Shown here: piece by piece, positions 24,800-36,009 of the stretch
Position numbering within the stretch: the first letter of the stretch is position 1
Layout: the number at the start of each line of letters is the position of its first letter
NCBI GenBank assembly: GCA_008508345.1
Contig: QNGE01000890.1
Coordinates: 47,752-111,751 of the forward strand
DNA: 64,000 nucleotides
Direction of reading: 5' to 3'
Origin: Paragonimus westermani
Taxonomy: Eukaryota > Platyhelminthes > Trematoda > Plagiorchiida > Troglotrematidae
Notes under the pieces: model-generated
Seen by the model: the letters and a program-made list of their open reading frames with translations, nothing else
Databases searched by the model: none
Told to the model about the DNA's origin: nothing
Translations under genes and position numbers: made by a program

Positions 24800-26500
24800 C
24801 TTTCTTCATCAATCCACATAGAATTCGACTGGTCTGTCTATCTATCCGTCTCTCTTCATCTGTTTCATCGTCAACAGCTGGTTACCCATTGGACCTTTCT
24901 ACTCAACTGTAGAAGCGTGCTGAGAGAAAAGTGAAAAGACATTGCATACCTCGTGCATACACACATTCACCTGGAACTGATATACGTAGAATGGAGTGTG
25001 AAAAGGGAGACTTATCGAAGCAGTAGACTCCCGAATAAGCAGGCAATTGAGTTGGCTATGGTAAAGAACTGGAGGTAATTTAGCCTAAGTAGTTAAGTTG
25101 ATCAACAGACGACATCCAGATTCAATGCGATTGTCGATGGTCGAACTCAGCTGAACGTTGAACAATGACATGTTAGAGGTAACCGGAGGAACTGGCAGAA
25201 GTACTGTGTAGAAACCTATCCGACAAAAGTTGCTGTACAATTTGTACAACTCATATGTCCAGGTTGATGAACCATGTTGATACTCAGTGCTGGCAGCTTG
25301 AACCATATCCATGAGTTAGCATGATGTGTATACGTAATCACGATCATCAGCCTAATGGCTCGGTAAATTCGTCGCGGTCATCGGTTGGCAGAATGTGTCA
25401 TGCGTGATAGTGTCAGACAAATTCACAGTGAATTAGTAGGATGAGGCTCAAAAGAGATGCGATCGGATATCGGGCGAAGGAGTTTGAAAAATACACCATA
25501 GGATCGAGCTGGCCGTTTGTAGGTGAGAGTGAGGAAAGCGGGAACGCTTTCAATTGATCAAGAGGACAGTCGTGCAGTAACCAGCTAGATAGGCACCGCT
25601 TTCAAATTCAACTCAGCGGATGATCAAGTCTAATAGACTCCACTCCATTAATTAGGATAATCTATTCAGTAATGCGTAATTGGTATTCAAGTGACGCTGA
25701 TTCAAACGGTCGAGTTAATAAGATCATCTTTCAAGTCCAGAAAGTAAAAGTCAGAAAAGTCTATCGAAATGATCGGAGACAAGACAGTTACATTGGCGAA
25801 ATTTACGATAAAAATGCTCTCTCATCATGGATGTGCATTAACTGAATCCTCCAAATATCCAGCAGAAAAGGCCCTCAAAATGGAGCAACAAAAAACGATC
25901 CCCCAAAGTATCTACCAGTCAACGGGATGTGAACACATGCAGATGAACATGAGAGCGTGCCAAACAATACCAAGCAAGAAAGTATTAGTGAATAAACAAT
26001 CGTAGCTATAAAAAAGAGAATGGATGCATTCCTTGCATTCAGCCCTGGCGCGAAACTCATCATAATTGTTTACTGTAAGCAGTCGAATGCAAAATAAATC
26101 CAAACTTAAGGCCCACCTTCCATAAACACATCAAGTGTACTTCAACAAATTTGACATCACAGCAAACATAGAACGACAATAGTAACAAACAAAACCTAAG
26201 AAATCCAAAACGGTTTTCACAGCCGTAACCATGTGATTACCTGACCACCTTGTGCTTTATCCTAATCGTCGATAGTCGCACTGTGAAATGTACAGTGCGT
26301 CAGTGTGAATTCCTACACCACCTCGGTTAACAATCGTGAAATCGGAGATGTCATATATACGTCAACAGACTTTCGTGTTGCACGCACAGCTTGTTCATTC
26401 GATACAAGCCAATTGGTGGAGACTGAACTGACACAGTCACTGTAAACTGTGTTTTCAGTCCACAATCGGAGCCTTTGTGATCCTGACACCCCACCCCTCC
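24800..26500. other. unassigned non-coding DNA
   Basis: Nothing recognisable follows the LINE 3' end. Small open frames on both strands lack motifs. Confidence 0.5.
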
Positions 26501-26509
26501 CCACGCACA

Positions 26510-26835
26510 CAAATAATGGTGAAGATTTGCAGATGCAGCAAGCGCACTCCGCATTCTCACAGCAACGTTACGAGTCAATGAAATGGCATTAACCAAGTAA
26601 GTGAAGCAATCAATATTATCGGACGGTCTGTCTGTAGCAACCCAAGGAAAGGCCCGGGTCATCCCTATCTTATAACAAGGTGCAGTGTACATCGCATGTA
26701 GACCAGTTTTTTCACCCGAAAATGCTTGCACGTTGCCGTCGGAAGAACCACGTAAGACAGTATTGTTCACATACTCAGTGTTGGTTGGACTACCACCTGA
26801 TAAATCCTCATATCGAGGCCCGCGGAGTTTCCGAC
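26510..26835 (-). pseudogene. SR2/RTE-like RT fragment, copy D (catalytic motif YVNN)
   Basis: Within a 202-codon minus-strand frame (26351-26959), residues 44-150 fit the SR2/RTE palm-to-thumb block: EDLSGGSPTNTEYVNNTVL against the family pattern xDLxPGxxLxDLEYADDIxL, then a cysteine/lysine block (APCYKIG; family APxKCKV), then DNIDCFTYLVNAIS (family VDxFxYLGSxIS) and SALAASANLHHY (family ARxxFAxLRHL). The two catalytic aspartates of Y-A-D-D are asparagines here (26762-26773), so polymerase activity is lost even though the frame is open. Flanking parts of the ORF are not recognisable. Confidence 0.65.
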
Positions 26836-26839
26836 GCTC

Positions 26840-29800
26840 ACTCTCAGCATATCGTCTATATCGCAGAATCCAGGATGTGGCTGAACACGGAGGGAGAAAC
26901 CAGATGCTCACTTGGGGGAAACTGCTTATCACCCTGTGCTCAAAACGGGCGCGTTCCAACCAAACCTCTCTACGTTGGAGACGGCTTCAGAAAGAAAACG
27001 GGAAAAAAGGTTCGCGATTAGGTTAGAAACCCGTCTGTTTTTTTCCCGCAGCTGGTTCTTTCTGCGTGTGGTGGTTGAATTCGGATGGACTGACTGGCAG
27101 CCCATGAAACTGGGAACACATTGTGAACAGAAGAAAGAATTTGCAGTACACTAATTACAAAGTATCTTTTGAATATAAGTACTAACCAATTCGATTACCT
27201 TTTACTGAATTTAGAAAGATAAACTTCAAGATACTCTCCTGTGGCTTCGATAAAGATCTCAATTGCTGCGGCATGTTGTACACGAGGTCCTCGATGCAAT
27301 AGTAATGAGTCACTCTGCATTATAATTGCAACAAACGTCCCGCTCCTCTGTGGACAGATAGCAAGCATTGCTAAATCCACTCCAGTGTGAACGAGACGAA
27401 CTTACTAGGTGTGTATTTTGTAAGAACCGTAGTCTGTTTTCCTTGTCGAGTTCGGATGACACCTGAAAACTGGAAATGCCCTCCTTCAACTTTCATAGAA
27501 CATGGCTATTTAACGGCCGAAAATGGAGAGAAGTTCACTAGTAAGTTGTGATGAAGACATAACAGAGAAGTGTGCAGACCGGAAATGTGATTGCGATGGA
27601 CAACGAACTGAACAAAGACTAATCAAGGTGGCTAGGAAGTGGTGTGCTGCACAAGCTGTTCATAATGACAGCCATTTGAAGTAAACAAAGTTGGACTGAA
27701 GGAAAATGCACGTATTACGCGTAATGCATTTGTTTTAGTTTAAACTGTTCCATTTGCATGTTTACTTGAAATAATTAGTAGATAAACATAATTACCTTCG
27801 AAAGTGAAAATGTGTACATACGTCTGTGTCACTACTGATAATAACACGTTATAACTCTCTGCTTCTGTCGTTTTCTTGACCTTTATAAAATTATCAAAAT
27901 TAAAGCAGAAATATTTTGGTTGCAACTGATTGACATTTCTGCTGATCAGTTTGTAACCACATCGGTCCTATGAGTTCTAGCATCATACGCGTACTCTCAT
28001 TGCCGTTAGCCGGATGTGACCATGTTTGCAATAGTGTCTCATTTTTGTTGAAGGTCAAGCAACGGGACATGGACATTGACAAAATTATGGTGTCAACATA
28101 GGGTGTCTTCAAGCTGATGGCTTAACCATATTGATGCAGAGGCCTGAGGGACCGGATAAACGACACCACTCAGCTCAGAATGCAGATGCCCGGCCGTAAT
28201 GCCGGTTGTTTGGGTATAAACTAATTATCAGATGATTAGGGCCAAAGTCACTAGCGTAATTTTTGTTCGTTCAGCCCACGAATATGTGGACTAATCAGAT
28301 TGAAAAAGAGAGGAGATTTTAGCGTCCTGACAAAAACGCCTATGGGTTCGATAAATATCAGGAGAAAAATCATAGTTTTTTGCACAATGCACCTCTCGAG
28401 CACATTCCGTCGCATCTCATCATGCACATAATTCAGTATGCGAGTTTATATAGCAAAGTTCAATGGACAATGTGAAACCAAACTACAATATCAACAGCCA
28501 CACAACACACACGAACACAACAATGTAATCGGGTACTGATGAACAAGCCTTTCTCTATGCAGAAGGGTGGCCTTCATGTGTTGACTGCCAGCGCCTCGGG
28601 AGAGACGTTTTGTAAAAACTGTTTCCAGCTTCTCTGTTCAAGTTCGTTTAGAGAAAATGTTTTGCCAAAGGATAATGTTTCATATGTCCAGATGCCCGTA
28701 AAAATCGTGTAACGTAGGAGCAGTGATGGCCGGAGGATATGATGCACGCGAACCGAAAAGGATGACGAACAATCGAATTAAAAATCAGACGAACGATGAA
28801 CATTACAGTTACCCACCAGTGCGACAAAAAACACTTCCAAACTCAGATCGACACTTAGAGTTACTGGTTCCGCAACAGGTAGGTTACGGACGCAAAGTAA
28901 AACCTCGTGGTTGAATCGTAAAACAAAAAATGTCGTCACTGCACTGAATCAGCACCTGTAATAAACCGAACTTCACGCTTCTTGGACTCGTCAATGATAA
29001 GACAAACGCTACAACGTTGGGAAAAAGTTGTGAATGAACGTCATATATAGGGACACTACAGCGATAATCATCAGATCAGAACAGAAAAGTGTACTCCACT
29101 TTCGAAAGGTACTCCCTGATCGTATGAAGGTATTTTCAATCTTCAATGTTATTATCGTCACCATGGGGATCTCCCTCAGACGCTAGAACACCGTATGTCG
29201 CTGATCACTTCTTCGGTGTCCAGAGACGGTAACTTTCAAGAGGAAAACTCTTTCAATCATCTACCGTAAGTCACGAGGATACGGTTAGTTATACGAAGGA
29301 TACATAGCTTCATTCGCCTGAACGCAAAACTTCGCCCCTTTCAAAATCACTCGGCCCATACCAATGAGAAGTAAAGTGGACAGGGAAAGTGCAAACTGTA
29401 GTGCTGTCACACACAGGCTTAGTCACATGGCGATTCGTGTGCGTCCCAACTACTGGCAATCAGGCACAGTGACTGCATTGTGGACTAGGTGACGGTGCAA
29501 ATCCGGTCGTCAAAACACCTGACGTTTACGTGACCAGGTAACTTTGACCTGGCGCCTCGGTTTAAAAGTGCTTTGGCTGACAGGTGTGGCCGTAACATTG
29601 TCTTGCGACTGTTTTCCATAGTTCTATGTATAATTCATTCACTATAAAAGCCGTTCAGGTAAATTTCGCAACGCAGCTTTCAGACAGCATTTGCTTGTCT
29701 GTTGAGAATGATGGTTCTTGTCGAATTGCCAACAAAACCAAAAGACGAAAGGGCCATGTGGCTTTGCTGAGGGAGGCGTATGGCCTTCGAAACAGTAACA

Positions 29801-30890
29801 AGCCTACCTAGCACGAGGAGGTATTGTAAATGGTTCATTTCTGGCCTAACACCATAACAACGGTAGACCACGTGACACATGTCCATAAACTAGATTATTT
29901 GGTATCGATCGCTGTGGCGTTACCTGGACCGGATGAACTCAGCGAACCAAAATGCAGGCAAACAGTCGAAATCGAACGCGAAAGGATCTGCAAGTCATCG
30001 ACGGTGTCTAGTCAAACGGAAACAACGGCTAGTGCGCTAGCCGATTTGCAAAACAGCGGAAATTGCACCCTCAGAAAGACGAAAGTAATCGATGAGAGCC
30101 CAATCGGTATCCTTCATCCATCTGCGTGGTTTTACTTGCAGAACAACCACAGACACGAGGTGTTTTAAATTAGATAGGTACCGCCATGACACTGTTGTTC
30201 ACTTGATTCACCAGGTGATACGAGACAGACCTACCACACAGCGTTCGCCCTGTAACTGCGCGGTCAAATAACTAGTGCTGCGAACTGCTGATGAGGTGTC
30301 ACCCATGTAAATTGTCTTCCGGAAATGAAACGCTGGACATGGCACGAGCGGTAAGCAAAACATCCCGTAAACAGTAAGTTGTTTGGCAGTTCCTGATTAC
30401 GAAGACGGATGGTCCACAGAAAATATGGGCATTGAGAGACGCGCGAGTACACCACGATTACACGGCCAGTTTGAACGCGTCGGTGGTTCTCTAAGACACA
30501 AATAACAGGCACGGTAAACTTATATCGCGTGGAACATCTTTATGCACTCGGTAGACTGTTCGGAATTATTCAAAATTTGTAGATTTAAAGATGGTGCTGA
30601 ATAATCCTAATGTACTTATTGTTTTGCAGCCTGCTCAGAAACATAATGGATGCGCTCATTACGCTCTTACGAAGCCTCGAAGAGGCTTGAATGAAAAATG
30701 AATGTCTTTGATGCCAAAAGTTACCACGAAGGGGGTGACACGCATCTGTTCGCATATGTATAAGTGATGTTTTGAGTCCTAGTCTAAAATCGCAATAAGG
30801 CACGCAATGCTCAACTTTCCCCTCAGGGCCACCCTTCTGCGTACAGAAAGACTTGTTCTCATCAGCACCACATTGCTCCGGTATGGTTCT
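26840..30890. other. mostly unassigned DNA; weak exon-like frames
   Basis: No recognisable gene. Two plus-strand frames look more protein-like than average. One is 28723-28878, polar and ending in a strong donor-type sequence CAACAG|GTAGGT. The other is 29830-30168, rich in Ser, Thr and Glu. Neither has a matching partner splice site in a compatible phase, so both stay unconfirmed. Confidence 0.35.
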
Positions 30891-30894
30891 CTAC

Positions 30895-31987
30895 CGTGTA
30901 TCAGTGTATGGACTTTGAGGAGAGAGCATTGAGGGAGAGTGTTGGACGGATGGGTACCTATCGAATATCCGACGTTTCGGCGCTCCAACCCAGTCACATA
31001 CCTTCTGTTCGCAGGTGACGGTGTATTGTTGGCACACAATGAAGAACTGCAACGTCCATTTACAGCCTTCGCGTTGGCAGCATTCAAGTTCGGATTGGAC
31101 GTCAAGACAGGTAAGGCCTTTTTCTTTTGGCCTTCTCCAGGCGGAGGTGCTGTTTCTGCACCTCCAACTTAAATTTGTGTCAATGGAGACGTCGTCGAAA
31201 GTTGCGCGAACTTCTGCCAATTGGGTAGCAATTTGTCGACAGATCTGTCAACGGATTGCGAGTTAAGAACTCGTGTGGCCAAGACTGGCTTTGCTTTCGG
31301 ATGTCTTGAAAGACGTGTTTGAAAGGCCCACATCCCGATGACAGCCACCAAGCTGTGTGTCTACCGCACAACGGTGCTGTTTATACTGCTGTACGGAAGT
31401 GAAGCGTGGACATTGTATGAGTGGAGCGTGAGCCCTCTGAGCCGTTTCCATGTGCAGTGTCTGAGGCACATCTTGGGTATTCGATGTTCGGACATGATTC
31501 GGAACACCGAGGTCCTACGGCGAGCAGACAGGAACGGCATGGAAGCCCTGTTGACGCTGAATGAGCTCCGCTGGCTAGGTCACGTCCGCCGAATGGGCGA
31601 CGACCGCATCCCGAACCAGCTGCTGTACGGACAAGTGAAAACAGGTAAGCGAAATCCTGCTGGTCAAAAGTGGAGATAACAGGATGTTGTGCAGGTAAGT
31701 CTTTCATGTTGATGCATTGATTTTAGGTGTTGGGATGACTTAGTTTTGAACCGGACAGCCTGAAGGAACACGGTCCGGACGGGCCTCCGGAAGTTCAATG
31801 AGCAGTTATCGCGCGGCCGAAAACGAAAGCGCCCGGTACGCAAGGGAACGATCGGTGCCATAGACTGTGGTGACGTGACTATATGGCTTTGCGATGTATG
31901 GGACCGTAAATGCGCTGGCCGTTTCGGATCAGTAGGTCACCAACGTACTCATAGTACCCTGTCGGCGAAGAGACGACGAGTACGTCA
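30895..31987 (+). pseudogene. LINE reverse transcriptase, copy 2 (FAGD motif, broken finger)
   Basis: The frame pieces 30939-31172, 31338-31679 and 31875-32069 follow copy 1 through the RT and post-RT blocks. The catalytic FADD of copy 1 is FAGD here (31008-31019), which loses one of the two metal-binding aspartates. The C-terminal finger has tryptophan (TGG at 31899-31901) in place of its second cysteine, while the first cysteine and both histidines remain. The copy-1 stop codon TAG is CAG here, so the frame runs on into the UTR. At the position of the copy-1 nonsense codon this copy has AGA, which marks that TGA as private to copy 1. Confidence 0.85.
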
Positions 31988-32555
31988 GGCTCAGCTAGGT
32001 CATATCAGTATATCCATTCTACTTGTGTTAATGGCCGCATCGGCCAACAGCCTGGTCGTTGACAATTGATCCGCTCCTCTTTTCAGAAAACTGGGTGTCT
32101 GTAATCTCTTATTCATTCATTTTTCCAGCTTTGTTGGTGTATTGTATGATGAATGGTCTGTCTGATTTTTCCTAATTCAATGTGAATTTTGTTTTTCATC
32201 TTTATCTTCTCTGGGATGCACCAACCTGCACTCCTGTACTGTAATGCTTCTTGTATTACACTTCACAAATCTTTCTTCTTAGTTTGGATCTCGTCATTGC
32301 AGTCTCTCTCTATTTACTTTGCTTACTAGCCAATCAACTGGATAATCAGCATTGGCCGACTGGACACAAAGGCCCCAATGGCAAATTTCCCGGTCTTATT
32401 CCTTCGGGTTTACACTGGATACGTGGTGTGTGGGTGGAAACGCAAGTGGGGTGGCGCAAGCCAATTGCGATGATGGTTTAGCGCAGGCGCCATTTGGCTC
32501 CGATCACTGTGACAGGTTAATCCGCATCGGATGCCGCCAACCGTGGTTGTTGATT
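31988..32555 (+). other. 3' UTR of zinc-finger LINE copy 2
   Basis: Aligns over its full length with the copy 1 UTR. It shares the pyrimidine tract ending CTTTTCAG (at 32079-32086) and the terminal GGATGCCGCCAACCGT. Confidence 0.8.
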
Positions 32556-32559
32556 TTAT

Positions 32560-34860
32560 TGTTTGGCTCCACAACATCCACTGAACTCTGCCATATTCGG
32601 ACAACGTAAGAATCAGTGGTGTTTGATGGGTGTTTCGTGTACCCTCATCGTTCAATTTTCGGGTGAGTATTATTGTGCTTGCGGACAACTGACTTCTGAA
32701 CAGACCACAAAACAAAGCGGGCATGAATGAGGACATGTTCCGAATGGAGACGGTTATTCGGAAGTAAAGGAGAATTTCTAACAAAGTGACGTTACCGATA
32801 GACGATGGCGGTATGACTGATTTGTGTCCACGGTTTAGTCACACTGACGTATTGCCGTCGTATGTACCAAAGTGCGTTACTCAGTTCATAGAGTTCGTGA
32901 TGTGCACAATTGTAACAGTCGATCTCCATTGTCAGCACAACACTAAGCGTAAGATGACCAAGTTGTCGACTCATACTACCAATAAGCAGAACGATACTCA
33001 AATGCTGTTTACCTCAGAAGTTCAAAGAAGGCATCGTAGAAGGCACTCTTGACAATACGAGCTATACATATGCAGATGCGACAAATAAACGTCTTTCTGG
33101 TCTCTGTTAACGGACTGTGATTGAGGTTCTAAATCAGACGGCACACAGATGACCGTTTACTGGAATCCGGTCGAGCCGGTTCTGGTCTGCCTCAGAGCTC
33201 AGTGCAATTTCGCACCCCAGCCTGAGCGTGAGATTCGGCTTCGTCGTCACGAGCGACCTTGAGAATAAACCGCTGACCGATAGGGTTGTCCAAAGTATAG
33301 GTTTGTAAATGCACGTTTCGGAGACACGGTACACACCCAGTTACAGATCTGAGAAGGTGCTCGCTAGGGCAGTTTACTGACCCAGCTGTTGAGAAGTACG
33401 GACGTTAAAAGCGTGAATGTTTACTCGTTATCTTGGCTACAAGAGGTGAAAATTAAAAGCAGAGAAGGCGGAGTATGAGTGTACTGATGCATCAGAGCAA
33501 CGATATCTCCTCATACTTTCCGGTTGTTTGTGCCACGAAATGGGATTGGCCTGAGAGGCTCAGAGACTCACTCTGGCCAGGCGAATTTGATATAACTGCG
33601 AATGAACGTCAACAACCCACTTCCGTGTGCCAACGTTGTCGGAGTATGGCCTGTATAAAAACACCACGTTGTTTTCGTTCCTTCTCTGTAGAGCATTGTA
33701 TGAACAGTTCAAAAGTACATAAGTCCAAGACAGGATCTGAAGTTAAGATAGTTAGATTTTCTGTGGAGAAAAGTGTGCCTACTAATCACGACAACAGGTG
33801 TGGCAATTTTGCAATAATCGTTGATGAAAATTGTAGTGTGGATCGTAGTTCAGAGCTTATAAAATTGGCAATACGCTACCAGTACGTTTCCAGTCTTACA
33901 ATTAGGCAAGAGGTGAGGCGTTAAATTAAAAACTTCAATATGCTTGTGCATAGGATGTAGCGGAAGTACAGTGGGCTTTTCTTCATTCTTCCATGTGTAT
34001 GAGGAAACCGCATTTTGAAGTTTAGATATTCTGTTTCCTACACTGAATTTCCTATCAAATTAGAACCAGAGTAAGTAGAATGAACTTTACACACCGACAG
34101 TTATAACTCAAGCATCGAAAACTGCGTCGTTTGCGTACATATTGACAAAACAGCGGGAAGATGTCACCTTTGCATCTCTGAGAATAAGTTTTCTCGTCGT
34201 TCTAATGTTTGGAATCCCGAGGCATTGGACATCTTTTCGGCGAAGTTCACCATCACATCCATACAGTTCCAAGCGCTAGGAAATAGACATCCATTATGAC
34301 GAAAATTAGTAGACGATAGTTACCGTGGCGTAGCTCAATTCGGGCAAGGTCACCAATAGGATGACTTAGACAATATCACTGACTGGCGTCAGTATTGGTA
34401 GGACGGTGAAGGCCAATGAGCGATCAAACATCTAATTGGGTTCCCGGTGTGACAAACGTGCTAGTAAACGAGACCAGACCGGGTGATGTTCCGTTATGTG
34501 CTTGGCAAGCTGTCCAATCTGTCCAACCATATAGTGACAGGACAGGGAAGAAACAGCCAACACCTGCTAGTGAGCTGGGCTCGTGATACTGCTGACGGAA
34601 AAGTTCGATGTAGCATGAACGAGAATGTCAGATGTTAAGCCAGTTTTAGTAGACAAAGAATAACAAAGGTGAACACTTTCTCTGTCGACTACCAAAAGCC
34701 ATGTTTTTGTAGGATATCTTCCTCGATAACTGGCATGATTCAACGGAGTAACAATCCGGATAAATTCCTGTTGTCCGCCGTTCGTACGACTGCGATCCCC
34801 TCTGCCGTCGAGACCAGTCTCTCACTGACGGCTCGTTGTCCAGTTTGAAAACCCCATCGG
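32560..34860. other. unassigned DNA with one exon-like segment
   Basis: No recognisable gene family. The only item of note is the open frame at 33475-33924 (149 codons), whose 3' half has an acceptor and a donor in place (see the separate entry). The rest shows nothing. Confidence 0.4.
33692..33912 (+). CDS. candidate internal exon, unknown protein
   Basis: A pyrimidine-rich acceptor (CCTTCTCTGTAG, AG at 33690-33691) is followed by 221 open bases and a donor-like CAAGAG|GTGAGG (GT at 33913-33914). The segment lies in a 149-codon frame, enters at codon position 2 and leaves at a codon boundary. The predicted residues are a lysine/serine-rich start (SSKVHKSKTGSEVKIV) and a Cys- and Asp-containing middle. 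I do not recognise the family. No neighbouring exon of matching phase was found, and a 149-codon frame is only slightly beyond chance. Confidence 0.2.
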
Positions 34861-34869
34861 TCGTGATCT

Positions 34870-36002
34870 GATGACACTCATATCGATCGGCTCTTAAATG
34901 AACCGATCATCAGTGTGGCATGGTAGGCCCTGGCCAGTGGGTTCGTCAAACTGCGACCGATCAGTTCGTCAGCCACATGGCTTTCAAATAACAAAAGGAA
35001 GAAAACGGGCTTTTTCGCCAGTTTTCCTCGCCGGTTGAGTATCCTTCAATTTTATAGTTTCTTCCATAAATCTTTCTCTGAATATGCATTCTGGTCCAGA
35101 ATCCCTCAGATTTCCTGCAATTCGCTATCTGCGATGACTGAAACACATTATTTTTTAATGATCCGTCGGTTAGGTGAAAAACTTGACTCCGTCCCAAGTT
35201 CAATGGACCAACACAGAAAGTGAGTGTACTATCCGATCCACACAATTTTCTTACGAATGGATCCATCTATCAAAAGAGAACGCATATTCCTTGTTTTGTC
35301 AGGGTGAACTCTATATTCGGGTGTGCACGATTTACTTATCGGTATGAGATCTCGTGCACTACTGGTTTTTGCTCACGCCGAATATGTCATTCACGCAGCG
35401 CCCATAAAACACATTCGGAAAAAGTGAGCACCAGTCCACTAAGTTCCAGTTTAGCCATAAAGACGTCTGCTAGCAATGGACCAAGTGGGAACCTCATAAT
35501 TACTCCATCTTTAAGTACATATATCGCTTCCGAGCTGAAATGGAACATCGCATACGTAGAGTAACAGTCCTCCATTTTTTCAGCCGGAGCACCAACGTCC
35601 ATTTGATTCTGTTCAAGATAGTTACATAAGTATTCTACTGTCTCAGCAAAGTAGCACATCTGTGAATAGCAAGGGGACATCTGAGGAAAACATGCGGCGA
35701 TTGTTAATGTTGAGCAAGCTGGCAGAATTTACAAGCTCAGAAACACTTTCCGTACCACATGAAGCTAGTCTTGCTCCAATTGGTTTTAGCCCTCGTACTA
35801 GCCATCGAGCTAGACTGTGATACGGTGAATAATTTATGTCAAGAATCGGGCGTAACGGCAACCCATCTTTATGAACCTTGGGAAGTTTACACAGTCTCGC
35901 AGCGAAGGGCGCAAATCCCCTGAAGATGACGCAACGGCACAGGTCGATTCTCGAAAAAAAGATTAACTCAATAAAAAGGCTGGCGGACTGATTTACTTGC
36001 AA
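34870..36002 (-). pseudogene. Penelope-like element RT, decayed copy
   Basis: PLE reverse transcriptase blocks read in order on the minus strand. They are LCKLPKVHKDGLPLRPILD (PLE hallmark: GLPKxHKxxxPLRPI), SPYHSLARWL, SSDVPLLFTDV (motif A, catalytic Asp), then after a frameshift near 35650 TVEYLCNYLEQNQ and DGVIMRFPLGPLLADVFMAKLE (motif B; family GVAMGSPLGP). After that come HPNIEFTLTK and, in the linker region near 34880-34990, ADELIGRSLTNPLARAYHAT. The YxDD block expected between MAKLE and HPNIEF is not readable, and that interval looks shortened. No GIY-YIG endonuclease was identified. PLEs are a separate RT lineage related to telomerase. Confidence 0.75.
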
Positions 36003-36009
36003 TACAAGC

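Larger units (their letters stand above)
30895..32555 (+). mobile_element. zinc-finger LINE, copy 2 (5'-truncated, decayed)
   Basis: Direct-orientation relative of copy 1, about 8 kb downstream of it. Similarity starts near 30895, slightly 3' of the RT motif B region, and ends just after GGATGCCGCCAACCGT (32529-32544). The coding part carries several stops: TAA after PPT at 31170-31172, TAA at 31677-31679, and TGA replacing the tryptophan codon of the NRTAWR block. The 3' UTR is well kept. The two copies have different 5' ends and different lesions, so they are separate insertions and not a duplicated segment. Confidence 0.88.

Noticed and set aside
26680..27154. Three overlapping plus-strand frames of 80-113 codons
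   Set aside because: The first two lie mostly opposite the minus-strand 202-codon frame containing RT copy D. None of the three shows a motif of its own.
29830..30168. 112-codon Ser/Thr/Glu-rich frame
   Set aside because: Composition looks protein-like, but the splice sites are poor and their phases do not match neighbouring candidates.
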